A DNA stretch of 64,000 nt from Anopheles merus (GCF_017562075.2 NC_054082.1:59688906-59752905), one strand, 5' to 3'. Positions 42,930 through 56,220 are shown, numbered from the stretch's first letter. A program made the numbers and translations. Notes: a model not told the origin generated them from the sequence alone.

Positions 42930-44178
42930 TTTGTGCGTGCGTGTTTGTGTGTGAGTTTGCGCGCGCGTGTTTGTGTCATTGTGTGTGTGCGTGCGTTTGG
43001 AAACCTCAAAACTATTTGATTCTGATGTGTACATTTTCATCCGCTGCGGCTACAAAGTACCACGCATTTTCGATGTTGAGAGACAATACAACCATTGGCA
43101 TTGGCATCTTTGCGATCGGCTCTGCTGTTGGGGGTATTAAAAAGACACACGATCTAAGCAAACGTGCGTGTGATATGTTGCACATTTATTTCTAATTCAG
43201 CTAGCGGACGCAAGTGGAAACAACATTTTGAATTGAATTCATACAAAAGAGGATTCTGGATTTGTTTATTACGGTGCGCGTATGGTGCTGCACCTGTCCG
43301 TCCAGAATCTGGTGGCTTGTTGGTTTGGCACCGATTTAATTATACTGTTCAATCTCCCAACAGCTGTGTGCCACTACCCCCTCCTCCCGGTCATCAGTTA
43401 CCATTTACATGGACCTCAACTCGTCCTTTCGCCACTGTCATAAACACCTTCCTGTTTTGACCGATGGACCATAATATTCCGGAAGAAAATACATTTGGCG
43501 AAAGTGCATACACACGCACGTACACACCCATGCGCTGACGGCTAAGCATATCTGTGTAATCTAAACCATACGAAAGCAAAAACTTAGTGTAACAAAGTTA
43601 CGCTTAATGCTTTGCACGTTCAGTTCGATGGCAGGCCCCAGGGACTGCCAGTGGACTTTCCAGTATGCCGGTTTCACAATCAGCTTGCGTTCTAGATGCC
43701 GGCGGAAAGGAAAGTTGATGAAAATCAGCACCGGGCTGAATGTGTTAATGCGAATAAGGGTTCTGCGCGTTGCACAGCAAACCCTCCTGCGTAAACTAGC
43801 GATTCCTTAGTCATTTTTATATTGAAGTGTTTGAACTCATTGCGATTTTTTGGTTTGATTTGTAAAAATGCAACTTCATCGCCGCAATGTTTGTTAACGG
43901 CATTTTTAGGCGCCACAACAGCTCGCGAGCATTGACCACACGCGAGAAAGAGATGGCGCTATGGAGGGAAAAAGCACGGACGACGGCTGACAGCGATTGG
44001 CCGTCTGACGCACCAACACATCCAAACCCTCGGCAGCGCGCTCAGGCGAGAGGTACGAGGCGGAGCCAGGGACGGGTAGCTCGACGAGCTGCTTGACAAA
44101 TTTGCCGTTGGAGGGAAAGAGATGGCATGATAAAATTCTCAGAACGGCATGATTTCTTCCGTCGCTTTGCGCAGCGGG
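39056..44178. mobile_element. FB1: long-inverted-repeat (foldback-like) element, diverged arms
   Basis: It begins CCCGCTGCGCAAA and ends TTTGCGCAGCGGG. The left arm (39056 to about 41817) and right arm (about 41848-44178) are inverted copies around a hinge near 41834. The arms differ: the right arm lacks several hundred bp of the core, including the TAA/AAG tract, and has a long (GT)n-(GA)n run near 42848-42928 in place of the CA/CGCA block. There is no transposase frame. It lies against the truncated LTR of element A, and no target duplication is visible. Confidence 0.82.
42834..42929 (+). repeat. (GC)n-(GT)n-(GA)n microsatellite in the FB1 right arm
   Basis: Alternating purine-pyrimidine GC and GT runs about 80 bp long followed by GA repeats, the counterpart of the CA block in the other arms. 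Open frames across it are artefacts of the repeat. Confidence 0.9.
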
Positions 44179-44396
44179 GGCCTGGTCTTCCGCGCTGGAC
44201 TTCAGCGATTCCTGCGCAGGCCTGCGCCGCGTTAGCGCCATCTGTTGGCGAAATGGACGAACTGTTTATGGCGGCGGAGCAAAAAAAAACGGTAAAAAAA
44301 TTTAAAAATATTGGCGCCCATTTTTTCGTCCGCTTCTTCTCCCTCCCTAACCCTGCCTTGCCTTACTTGCGCTTCTGCCCGTGCCTTCCGCCGCCA
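44179..44396 (+). repeat. FB inner-arm fragment at the junction
   Basis: It contains CGCGCTGGACTTCAGCGATT and a GGCGGCGGAGCAAAA block, which correspond to the inner right-arm region (near 41900-42060). It then changes abruptly to left-arm sequence at 44397. It is a rearrangement or deletion scar between FB copies. Confidence 0.65.
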
Positions 44397-46592
44397 CATG
44401 AGTTGCTGTGGCGCTTAAAAAACCGTTTACACACATTGCTGCGATGCATTTGAATTTTTGCAAATCAAACAAAAAAAGCGCAATAAGTTCAATTGCTGCA
44501 ATGTAAAAATGACTAAGGAATCGCTAGCTCACGCTGGAGGGTTTGCTGTGAAACGCGCTGAATCCTAATTCGCATTAACACGTTCATCCCGGCGCTGATT
44601 TTCATCAACTTTCCTTTCCACCAGCACCTAGAACGCAGGCTGGAAAGTTCACTGGCAGGCAGTGGGGCCTGCCATCGATCTGAACGTGTTAAGCATTAAG
44701 CATAACTTTGTTACACTAAGCTTTTGCTTTCGTATGTTGTAGATTACACAGATATGCTGAGCCGTCTGCGCAAGGGTATGAGCGTGCGTGTGTGTGCAAA
44801 ACTGTCGCCAAATGTGTTTTTTTCCGAAATGTTATGATCCATCGGTCAAAGAAAGGAAGGTGTTCATGAAAGGCGGAAAGACGAATTGCGGCCCCTGTCA
44901 ATGGTAACTGATGACAGGGAGGAGGGGGTAGTGGCACACAGCTGTTGGGAGATTGAACAGTATACTTAAATTGCCGGCGGGAAGAGGGGTGGCCATGGGA
45001 CCCCTACGATCATCGGTCACAGGCCCCAAAATTGTAGTCGCCATGGGGGGAGGGGAGGTGCAAATGGTTTTCTCCAGCCACGGAGCCCTAAAGGACATCT
45101 TTCCGGGGGCCCTTGTCGCTAATAATCTGTCCACTTGTAGACATACGGCATACTACAGACTAGCGATCTTCGGCGACCGCCTAGTCCGTCTACCGTTAGA
45201 TCCGCCGCTGGTTCATGACGGTGTTTTTTTGTTGTGGAGGTGCATCCATCCTCCGCTTGCAGCGTATGCATCGGGAAGGAGACAGTGTGGCAGTATGCAA
45301 GTTACCCGCTGGATAGGAGCGGGCCCGCGACACCGCCATCATTCCGCACATCTGCATGCCCGTCGTGGGTTCTAACCGCGTATGAACCGTTCGCCGTAGC
45401 AAGAACTGACTATCCGGCTACGTGGTACTCAAGTCCTGAAAAGGCCGGCATGATCGCGTAGACTATTACGCCAATAATAATAATAATAAGAACAAGAAGA
45501 AGAACTTAGCATAGCAGTCCACACTCGAGGAAGGTTTTTTATTTGACTTTGGTGCTGCCGGGTCTACCGCTGTGGCGCGACAAATGCACGGAATTCACTC
45601 GACTAAAACATGAACCTACCGATCCGAACCCATTCCAAGGCAATGCCGGTCAATCGGCGTCATGATAACTTCTCCAAACCAACAAGCCGCCAGATTCTGG
45701 ACGGGCAGGTGCAGCACCATATGCGCGAAAGAAATTTGCTACATATCACATGCACGTTTGCTTCGATCGTGTGCCTTTTTAACACCCCCAACAGCAGAAC
45801 CGATCATAAAGATCGTGGTTCCAATCCGATAGTTGTGTTGTCTCAGGTAGCGAAATCGAAAATGCATGGGCTTTGTAGCCGCAGCGGATGAAAATGTACA
45901 CATCAGAATCAAACAGTTTTGGGGTTTCCAAACGCACGCACACACAAAAACACACAAACACGTGCGCGCAAACTCACACAGACACATACACACACACACA
46001 CACACACGCACGCACGCACGCACGCACGCACCCGCGAAAGCGCGAACGCAAGCACGCACCCACGAAAGCGCATTCCCTCCCCCCCACCAGACCCCCCCCC
46101 CCTTCCCGCACGAGCGAGTACGGCTACCTTATCGGAAGAAAGGCTGGTTCAGCTATCATATAGCGCATCATCATCCAAAGCGCCGGGCGGGGTGGGAGAT
46201 CGCGGCATGATAGAGTGAATGGTCACTTTCCCCGCGCTGTGTGCGTGTGTGTGTGTGTGTCGAGACCCAAAACTCGAGACAGATTTCTGCACATTACAAA
46301 AAAAATTATTGCCACTATACGCCGTGCTACATGATGCTTAGAAAGTCATTGAAGCATCAAACATGTTCTAAAAAAAAAAATATTAGTTTAGTGTTAGACG
46401 TTCTCCTACGCTTGTTTTAAATAGGCTTCTTCACCCTCTATTGGCAGGGGCATCGAATGGTCTCATCAGCAGCGGCACGAAATAAAATAAACCATCAATA
46501 CACCGATAACACTTTAAATCCCAATCCAGCTTCTCCCACAGCGTCTCAAGGTCACACACAAATTAATAAATGCTAACACCCACCAATAACAA
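44397..46592 (+). repeat. FB family, partial left arm
   Basis: It corresponds to positions about 600-2800 of the first copy, from CATGAGTTGCTGTGGCGCTT to CACCCACCAATAACAA. It lacks both outer terminus and hinge and is followed at once by the FB2 terminus at 46593. Confidence 0.85.
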
Positions 46593-47907
46593 CCCGCTGC
46601 GCAAAGCGACGGAAGAAATCAAGGCGTTCGGAGAATTTTATCATGCCTTCCTTTTCTCTCCAACGGCAAATTTGTCGAGCAGCTCGTCGAGCTGCACGTC
46701 CCTGGCTCCACCTCATTCCCCTCGCCTGAGCGCGCTGCCGAAGGTTTGGATGTGTTGGTGCGTCAGACGGCCAATCGCTGTCAGCCGTCGTCCGTGCTTT
46801 TTCCCTCCATAGCGCTATCTCTTTCTCGCGTGTGGTCAATGCTCGCGAGCTGTTGTGGCGCCTAAAAATGCCGTTAACAAACATTGCGGCGATGAAGTTG
46901 CATTTTCACAAATCAAACCAAAAAAGCGCAATGAGTTTAATCGATGCAATGTAAAAATACGGCTACGGAATCACTAGCGCACGATGGAGGGTTTGCTGTG
47001 CAACGCGCAGAACCCTAATTCGCTCTAACACGTTCAGCCCGGCGCTGATTTTCATCAACATTCCGTTCCGCCGGCATCTAGAACGTAAGCTGATTGTGAA
47101 ACCGGTATACTGGAAAGTTCACTGGCAGTCCCTGGGGCCTGCCATCGAACTGAACGTGCTGAGCATTAAGCATAACACTAAGCTTTTGCTTTCGTCTGTT
47201 GTGGATTACATAGATATGCTAAGCATCCTGCGCATGGTTGTGAGTGTGCGTGTGTCTGTCGTCAAATGTAATTTCTTCCGGAATGTTATGATCCATCGGT
47301 CAAAGAAAGGAAGGTGTTCATGAAAAGCGGAAAGACGAATTGAGGCCCCTGAGGAGGGGGTACTGACACACAGCTGTTGGAAGATTGAACAGTATACTTA
47401 AATTGCCAGCGGATGGGGGGGGGGTGGCCATGGGACCCCTACGATCATCGGTCACAAGCCCTAAATTGTTGTCGCCATGGGGGGAGGGGAGGTGCAAATG
47501 GTTCTCCCGCCACGGAGCCCTAACGACCATCTTTCCGGGGACCCTTGTCGCTAATAATCTGTCCACTTGTAGACATACGGCATACTACAGACTAAAAATC
47601 TTCGGCGACCGCCTAGTCCGCCAACCGTTAGGTCCACCGCTGGTTCATGACGGTGTTTTTTCTATCGTGGAGGTGCATCCTTCCCCCTGCCTGCAGCGTA
47701 TGCATCGAGCAGGAGACAGTGTGGCAGTATGCAAGTTGCACGCTGGATAGGAGCGGGCCCGCAACACCGCCATCATTCCGCACATCTGCATGCCCGTCGT
47801 GGGTTCTAACCGCGTATGAACCGTCCGCCGTAGCAAGGGCTGACTATCCGGCTACGTGGTACTCAAGTCCTGAAAAGGCCGGCATGATCGCGTAGACTAT
47901 TACGCCA

Positions 47908-47939
<32 letters not shown>

Positions 47940-48368
47940 GAACTTAGCAAAGCAGTCCACACTCGGGGAAGGTTTTTGTTTTGACTTTGGTGCTGCCGGG
48001 TCTACCGCTGTGGCGCGACAAATGCACGGAATTCACTCGACTAAAACATGAACCTACCGATCCGAACCCATTCCAAGGCAATGCCGGTCAATCGGCGTCA
48101 TGATAACTTTTCCAAACCAACAAGCCGCCAGATTCTGGACGGGCAGGTGCAGCACCATATGCGCGAAAGAAATTTGCTACATATCACACGCACGTTTGCT
48201 TCGATCGTGTGCCTTTTTAACACCCCCAACAGCAGAACCGATCGCAAAGATCGTGGTGCCAATCCGATAGTTGTGTTGTCTCTCAGGTAGCGAAATCGAA
48301 AATGCATGGACTTTGTAGCCGCAGCGGATGAAAATGTACGCATCAGAATCAAATAGTTTTGGGGTTTC

Positions 48369-48369
48369 C

Positions 48370-48436
<67 letters not shown>

Positions 48437-48484
48437 ACACACACACACACACACCACACACACACACACACACCACACACACAC

Positions 48485-48520
<36 letters not shown>

Positions 48521-48600
48521 ACACACACACACACACACCAACACACACCACACACACACACCACACACACACAACACACACACACACACACACACGCACG
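48369..48600 (+). repeat. (CA)n microsatellite in FB2 left arm
   Basis: Over 200 bp of CA repeats interrupted by CCA. The mirror block is at 50480-50666 in the right arm and is shorter. Confidence 0.95.
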
Positions 48601-50479
48601 CGAGCACGCACGCACGCACACATGCACGTACGCGTGTACGCGGGCAGGTACCCGCGAAAGCGCAAACGCAAGCACGCACCCACGAAAGCGCGAACGCAAG
48701 CACGCACCCCCCCCCCCACCAGACCACCCCCCCCCTCCCCGCATGATCGATTACGGCTACCGTATCGGTAGAACGGCTGGTTCAGCTTTCTTGTATCGCA
48801 TCCTCATTCAAAGCGCCGGGCGGGGTGGGGGATCGCGACATGATAGAGTGAACGGTCACTTTCCCCGCGCTGTGTGCGTGTGTGTGTCGAGACCCAAAAC
48901 TGTTACTCCTGAATAAAAAAAAAAAAAATTATTGCCACTATACGCCGTGCTACATGATGCTTAGAAGGTCATTGAAGCATCAAACATGTTCTAATAAAAA
49001 AATATTAGTTTAGTGTTAGACGTTCTCCTACGCTTGTTTTAAATAGGCTTCTTCACCCTCAAATGGCAGGGGCATCGAATGGTCTCATCAGCAGCGGCAC
49101 GAAATAAAATAATCCATCAATACACCGATAACACTTTAAATCCCAAAATGAACCAGCTTCTCCTCCCGCATCGTCAAGGTCACACACGAATAAATAAATG
49201 CTAACACCCACCAATAACAATATTCAACCGCTATGCACATATAAGTATCAACGCATACACCACAACACCCAATCAGCTGGCGGCGGAAGGCACGGGTAGA
49301 AGCGCAAGTAAGGCAAGCCAGGAGGGAGAGGAGAGGAAGAAGCGGACGAAAAAATGGGCGCCATTATTTTTTTTTAAATTTTTTGACCGTTTTTTTTTTT
49401 GCTCCGCCGCCGCCCGAACTTGGCCCGAACTGCCCGAACTGCGCGACCCAGCGCAGGAATCGCTGAAGTCCAGCGCGTGAGACGAGCCAAAATATGCGCT
49501 GGCCAACGCAGATTTTGGTACATTTTCTGCGCTGGAAACTGCTCGAATTTGCGCAGCGGAAATGTACCAAAATCTGCGTTGGCCAGCGCATATTTTGGCT
49601 CGTCTCACGCGCTGGACTTCAGCGATTCCTGCGCTGGGTCGCGCAGTTCGGGCAGTTCGGGCCAAGTTCGGGCGGCGGCGGAGCAAAAAAAAACGGTCAA
49701 AAAATTAAAAAAAATAATAATGGCGCCCATTTTTTCGTCCGCTTCTTCCTCTCCTCTCCCTCCTGGCTTGCCTTACTTGCGCTTCTACCCGTGCCTTCCG
49801 CCGCCAGCTGATTGGGTGTTGTGGTGTATGCGTTGATACTTATATGTGCATAGCGGTTGAATATTGTTATTGGTGGGTGTTAGCATTTATTTATTCGTGT
49901 GTGACCTTGACGATGCGGGAGGAGAAGCTGGTTCATTTTGGGATTTAAAGTGTTATCGGTGTATTGATGGATTATTTTATTTCGTGCCGCTGCTGATGAG
50001 ACCATTCGATGCCCCTGCCATTTGAGGGTGAAGAAGCCTATTTAAAACAAGCGTAGGAGAACGTCTAACACTAAACTAATATTTTTTTATTAGAACATGT
50101 TTGATGCTTCAATGACCTTCTAAGCATCATGTAGCACGGCGTATAGTGGCAATAATTTTTTTTTTTTTTATTCAGGAGTAACAGTTTTGGGTCTCGACAC
50201 ACACACGCACACAGCGCGGGGAAAGTGACCGTTCACTCTATCATGTCGCGATCCCCCACCCCGCCCGGCGCTTTGAATGAGGATGCGATACAAGAAAGCT
50301 GAACCAGCCGTTCTACCGATACGGTAGCCGTAATCGATCATGCGGGGAGGGGGGGGTGGTCTGGTGGGGGGGGGGGGGGTGCGTGCTTGCGTTCGCGCTT
50401 TCGTGGGTGCGTGCTTGCGTTTGCGCTTTCGCGGGTACCTGCCCGCGTACACGCGTACGTGCATGTGTGCGTGCGTGCG

Positions 50480-50666
<187 letters not shown>

Positions 50667-51092
50667 GGAAACCCCAAAACTATTTGATTCTGATGCGTAC
50701 ATTTTCATCCGCTGCGGCTACAAAGTCCATGCATTTTCGATTTCGCTACCTGAGAGACAACACAACTATCGGATTGGCACCACGATCTTTGCGATCGGTT
50801 CTGCTGTTGGGGGTGTTAAAAAGGCACACGATCGAAGCAAACGTGCGTGTGATATGTAGCAAATTTCTTTCGCGCATATGGTGCTGCACCTGCCCGTCCA
50901 GAATCTGGCGGCTTGTTGGTTTGGAAAAGTTATCATGACGCCGATTGACCGGCATTGCCTTGGAATGGGTTCGGATCGGTAGGTTCATGTTTTAGTCGAG
51001 TGAATTCCGTGCATTTGTCGCGCCACAGCGGTAGACCCGGCAGCACCAAAGTCAAAACAAAAACCTTCCCCGAGTGTGGACTGCTTTGCTAA

Positions 51093-51134
<42 letters not shown>

Positions 51135-52453
51135 TGGCGTAATAGTCTACGCGATCATGCCGGCCTTTTCAGGACTTGAGTACCACGTAGCCGGATAGTC
51201 AGCCCTTGCTACGGCGGACGGTTCATACGCGGTTAGAACCCACGACGGGCATGCAGATGTGCGGAATGATGGCGGTGTTGCGGGCCCGCTCCTATCCAGC
51301 GTGCAACTTGCATACTGCCACACTGTCTCCTGCTCGATGCATACGCTGCAGGCAGGGGGAAGGATGCACCTCCACGATAGAAAAAACACCGTCATGAACC
51401 AGCGGTGGACCTAACGGTTGGCGGACTAGGCGGTCGCCGAAGATTTTTAGTCTGTAGTATGCCGTATGTCTACAAGTGGACAGATTATTAGCGACAAGGG
51501 TCCCCGGAAAGATGGTCGTTAGGGCTCCGTGGCGGGAGAACCATTTGCACCTCCCCTCCCCCCATGGCGACAACAATTTTAGGGCCTGTGACCGATGATC
51601 GTAGGGGTCCCATGGCCACCCCCCCCCCCCCATCCGCTGGCAATTTAAGTATACTGTTCAATCTTCCAACAGCTGTGTGTCAGTACCCCCTCCTCAGGGG
51701 CCTCAATTCGTCTTTCCGCTTTTCATGAACACCTTCCTTTCTTTGACCGATGGATCATAACATTCCGGAAGAAATTACATTTGACGACAGACACACGCAC
51801 ACTCACAACCATGCGCAGGATGCTTAGCATATCTATGTAATCCACAACAGACGAAAGCAAAAGCTTAGTGTTATGCTTAATGCTCAGCACGTTCAGTTCG
51901 ATGGCAGGCCCCAGGGACTGCCAGTGAACTTTCCAGTATACCGGTTTCACAATCAGCTTACGTTCTAGATGCCGGCGGAACGGAATGTTGATGAAAATCA
52001 GCGCCGGGCTGAACGTGTTAGAGCGAATTAGGGTTCTGCGCGTTGCACAGCAAACCCTCCATCGTGCGCTAGTGATTCCGTAGCCGTATTTTTACATTGC
52101 ATCGATTAAACTCATTGCGCTTTTTTGGTTTGATTTGTGAAAATGCAACTTCATCGCCGCAATGTTTGTTAACGGCATTTTTAGGCGCCACAACAGCTCG
52201 CGAGCATTGACCACACGCGAGAAAGAGATAGCGCTATGGAGGGAAAAAGCACGGACGACGGCTGACAGCGATTGGCCGTCTGACGCACCAACACATCCAA
52301 ACCTTCGGCAGCGCGCTCAGGCGAGGGGAATGAGGTGGAGCCAGGGACGTGCAGCTCGACGAGCTGCTCGACAAATTTGCCGTTGGAGAGAAAAGGAAGG
52401 CATGATAAAATTCTCCGAACGCCTTGATTTCTTCCGTCGCTTTGCGCAGCGGG

Positions 52454-52989
52454 CGAGCGTGAGATTCGATAGCACGATTTACGTGTTATGATCTCTTGCG
52501 TTAAGCTCTGAGCTATTTCACTTTATTAAAGATGGTCTACATTATTCGGTTGTTAAAGACCAACTCATTGAAAGGTGATAATATACCAAACTCATTTCGA
52601 TAACTAAAATAAAAGGAAAAATGAGATACATATTTCTCCCATCCTGATAATGAACGGTGAACATAGTGTAATTATTATGTTTTTTTAAAAGGTATTATTT
52701 TAATTTCGCTTCACATAAATTTTGTTTAAAGTAATTATAGTAAGAAAAAAATAATTTAAAAAGAAATAAACGCAGAAAAAAGATCATAAAAATCTGGATT
52801 TGAACACGCGCTTTCTCGGTTCGGAACCAAAAGCGTTGTCACTGCTCTATTTGGCAGTTACATTGGTACAGGTGCAAATTCAGTATATAAACAAGCTAAG
52901 ATGGCGGTAAGCTATCTGTTCTCCTTGAATCAAAAAGTTGAAAGATTTCGAAGAGAACCCGTTACAGCCGTGAAAGTTTCGGTTGAAAT
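52454..52989. other. AT-rich spacer between FB2 and the gypsy relic
   Basis: No gene or recognised element, except for a degenerate tRNA-like stretch at 52790-52868. Confidence 0.5.
52790..52868 (-). ncRNA. Degenerate tRNA-like sequence (pseudo-tRNA or SINE head)
   Basis: On the minus strand TAGAGCAGTGACAACGC resembles a tRNA A box, and GTGTTCAAATCC, about 27 nt later, resembles a B box. A possible anticodon stem-loop (TTTGG-TTCCGAA-CCGAG) lies between. The T stem does not pair properly, so a functional tRNA is unlikely. Confidence 0.35.
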
Positions 52990-54770
52990 CTTTATTCGCC
53001 TTCTAAGGCGACTAAGGCCTTAAATGCCTTCTGAATGCCTTCAAAGCCGTTTAATGCTGGTAGGGTAGCATACGCTACTTGACGTTTCGGGCGAAATACA
53101 GGATTCACGTCATCCTTCAACTGTAGACTAATTTTCATCTTATCACAACGACCAAGTTCGTTCGAGAACAACGATGGAAATTGCTGAATCACAGCTGCTG
53201 CGGCATCTTTAACACACCCAACGATGTTGCAAAAGACATCAAGTGGCTGTTTCCAAAGCTCGAAAACATCCATACTGTCTGCTCCGAAGAGTAACAGTTC
53301 CTCTTCTACAACACGAACTAACGCTTCTTTCTGTTGTTTGTTAATCGTCATTTTGCAACCTCGTCACCTAGTAGCTTAAGCGGTGTTCCACTAGCTATCC
53401 TCGCTGAAACGGATGCTGGAATCAATTTGGAACCTCCTATCTGACGCCATTTTCCCTGCGATATAAAGGTGATATCTGCACCGGTATCCAACTGCAGTTT
53501 CAGCTCGCGTCCGTTTAGCGCAGCAGTGACATACTTTCGGCCAGCCTGGATTTTGTTCACTGTCACCACCCTTACCTTCGGTTTGTTATTGCGATAGCGA
53601 GAACGATTACGGTACGCCGTTTCACAAAATCCTTCCTTGTGACCTATCTCGTTGCAGTCCTCACATTTGTGTGACGCAAAAGAACTTTCTCGTGCAAAGT
53701 GTTGCCCTCCGCACAACCAGCAACTTATTGCTTTCGCTTCCTTGCCACCTCCTTTGATGTTTTGTTGTTTTGTCTCATTCTTTCTCACTGCGTTTACCTC
53801 ATGCGCAGTGTTTGAGATAAGGTTGTTATCTTGGCGCAGGTTAAGCAGGCGTTGAGCTTCACCGGTTAGCTGATCTAACGTGATTTCACTGTGTTGTGTC
53901 CGCACAAAACAAACATGAAGACGGTGGTGTACGGCACAAACAGAATATGTATTTTATCACTATCGTTGGTATATGTTCAACTGTTTACAATAATAAATAA
54001 TACCACACAATAACACGCAATGCGGGGAGAAGACGGCTGGTCCTTCTCGCGCCGCGATCCTCACTGAGGACGTCACAGGATGACAGCCCTGCTGTCAACA
54101 GTGAGCCCTCAGGATGAGGCAGCGGTCTGTCCACAACACACTGTTGTCCTCCATCTTTGAGAGCAGCCGAACTCGTACATCGGCATCCGCATCCCGTTTT
54201 AGAACACAGACAAACAACAGACATTTTATTTCCTCCTCTGCTATCCCCGCCAACTTCGCCTCAACAACCTTTTTATTTACGCGGCACGCATACGCTCCGT
54301 ACTCTTCGTGAGGCTCTTTCACTAGCTGTAAGCATTTAAACCGTTTGCACACGATGGACTCACGGTCTCCAAACAGTTTTTTCAGCTTCTCCACGGTGTT
54401 TTTGAAATTGAAGTCTTTCGGTTGTTTCGGCATGATGGAACTTATATAGCGTTCGTGCTCCGTAACGCCAATCTTACGAAGAAGAAGACGCAATTTTGCT
54501 CTGTCATCCAACCGCTTCGCATCGTCAAGAAACAAACCTCCGTATCTGCTATACCAAGCCTCGAAGTTTGTATCCTCTGTGTGGTGAAATTCTTTTATTT
54601 GCCCCGCAATGGCATCGATCGCTTTCTCCGATCCATCATCATTTTTTTGTTTTCATCACCGACAATACACTGTTCAAGAGCTGCTGCTGCTGATCAAGCA
54701 TTTGCTTTTGCTGGTTGAACATTTCTATTATCCATTGTTCTGAGCTTTCTTTTGCAGGTGGATTCGACAT
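52990..54770 (-). pseudogene. Ty3/gypsy gag, protease and linker relic (element F)
   Basis: The minus-strand reading begins near ATG 54770 with a Q-rich stretch (QQKQMLDQQQQLL). It passes into a capsid-like helical part (AKLRLLLRKIGVTEHERYIS, KLKKLFGDRESIVCKRFKCL) and then, after a 247-bp solo LTR, into ITLDQLTGEAQRLLNLRQ and a zinc region CWLCGGQHFARES...CEDCNEIGHKEGFC. The protease follows (LQLDTGADITFIS, about 53500-53460), then a linker with ISLQLKDDVNPVFRPKRQVA near 53130-53070, which usually precedes reverse transcriptase. The reading ends near 52990 and no polymerase follows. Frame breaks lie near 53345 and 54600. Confidence 0.8.
53892..54138. repeat. 247-bp solo LTR with 5-bp target duplication
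   Basis: The insert runs TGTTGTGTCC...GTCCACAACA and interrupts the gag reading of element F. The word CACTG is duplicated at 53887-53891 and 54139-54143. The ends are a 10-bp imperfect inverted repeat and there is no internal coding. A 5-bp duplication with TG...CA ends fits a solo LTR left by recombination, possibly of a BEL/Pao or gypsy element. Confidence 0.82.
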
Positions 54771-54937
54771 CGTGGTATTCTCGTCGCCAGTTGTTGTATT
54801 TACGAAGTAAAAGTTCTTGTATTTCGGTAATTCAGATAGTTCTAAAGGGTTACAAATTATTCTGGTTCACACACACGTCCGTACACCGTGGAGATCGCAT
54901 ACAAAGAGCGCGCACTTTCCTGGCTTCGGTTCCGACC

Positions 54938-55063
54938 AAAGTGGGTAGAAAGGAGGTGTCGTCATGTAGAACAATTGGGCATCCAGGCTTTAGAAAAAAC
55001 AAAGTGGGTAGAAAGGAGGTGTCGTCATGTAGAACAATTGGGCATCAAAGCTTTAGAAAAAAA
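54938..55063 (+). repeat. Tandem pair of a 63-bp unit
   Basis: AAAGTGGGTAGAAAGGAGGT starts both units (54938 and 55001). They differ mainly in ATCCAGGCT against ATCAAAGCT. The second unit is part of repeat K. Confidence 0.85.
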
Positions 55064-55326
55064 CACAAAACCAGGATCGACGGCAGATGTCAAATGCGAC
55101 GAATGTTGCTTGTATTTAGATATGATATATGAATTGTTTTCGTTTAATACACATTTTTTTAGCATTAAAAATTCGTATTTTGCATCCACACTCCATAAAT
55201 CGACATTTTACACGTTATAATGTAGCTGCTGCCTGTAAACAATTATCGACGGCTGTTGTCAAACTGAATCTCAAAATGGCAACATGCCAGGCGCTAAGAA
55301 GACACCTCCTCTATATTCCACCTTGG
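55001..55326 (+). repeat. Repeat K, copy 1
   Basis: Its inverted counterpart is at 62285-62611; shared words include AAAATGGCAACATGCCA and GTAGAAAGGAGGTGTCGTCA. Non-coding; probably a MITE or a fragment of a larger DNA transposon. Confidence 0.8.
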
Positions 55327-55604
55327 TTATATGCCCATTTTGACAGCTAGGTGGAAGAAGAATCGACGAAGAAAACTGACAGTTAGTTTTCCGCGTTTAG
55401 CGAACGCTTCAAGTTCTCGAAGGAAAATTTCCATTTTAAATCACGTGCTGTGTTCTAATAAACTAAAATATTCACCCAAATTGATCTCCACCAAATATTG
55501 ACCATGCAAAACGTAAACAATCCATCAATACATATACAAGCGGAAAACCATCTGTCAAAATCGAAGCCCTGGGGGGGGGATAGCCAAAAGCGCTATAACT
55601 ACAC
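55327..55604 (+). repeat. Repeat G, copy 1
   Basis: It shares GACAGCTAGGTGGAAGAAGA through the GGGGGGG run to GCGCTATAACTACAC with copies at 57270-57572 (inverted) and 61860-62160. Non-coding. Confidence 0.85.
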
Positions 55605-55842
55605 ATCATTTAACATTCCACCTTGCTCCCCCAAGCGCCACAGATTAAGCTTAAACGACTGGAAAATTGAATATCCATAGAAAAAAAATGAAAGCTCCAC
55701 AGCTTCATTGGTTTGATCAATAGATGGCGTATTACAACTCATCATTATATTGCTATCCTTTTCTTGCAATGTATTTCGACAAGTTGCATTTTATTATGAC
55801 CTATATAGCCTTCTAACTTTCTGAGCAAAAATCTATATAAAT
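55605..55842. other. Spacer without recognised feature
   Basis: AT-rich, no gene or repeat that I can support. Confidence 0.4.
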
Positions 55843-56220
55843 GGTCGTGTGGTTAGATACGTGGGTATCAACACCAATGACCATTGCTCAAATCTCACTT
55901 GCTTCAGTGCTGGTGGTTTCCGTTGGAGTTTAGTATTTAAACAATCGTATCGCCGTTCTAGTTCTAGCGATGCATAACTTCAATGCGAAACCATACAACA
56001 GTACAGAGGAAATGAGAAAGCTCTCCTCCAAGCGATGAAGCTCAACTGGTTGGGGTATCCCACCAACAGATAGCGCCACCAGCTTTTTTGCTATTTTTAG
56101 AATGCATGAGTCGTTTGGCGTCTGCTAAACGAAGTCTTTCTATATTCCGTTTAGGTAGAGAACTTGAGTCGTTTAGAAGCCGTTTAGTGGTCGTTTAGTG
56201 GATTTGTGGCACTTGGGCCG
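55843..56220 (+). repeat. Probable tRNA-derived SINE
   Basis: It starts with a tRNA-like head: A-box-like GTGTGGTTAGATACG, B-box-like GCTCAAATCTC about 30 nt later, and an inverted pair ATGGTC...GACCAT. The body carries repeated GTCGTTTAG motifs (56109-56205). The polymerase III promoter layout suggests a SINE. The family and the 3-prime end are not determined. Confidence 0.5.

Noticed and set aside
44179..44396. Independent repeat or gene between FB copies
   Set aside because: All recognisable words match inner FB-arm sequence, so it is a junction scar.
52790..52868. Functional tRNA gene
   Set aside because: A and B box resemblance only; T-stem and acceptor pairing fail, so it is listed as degenerate.
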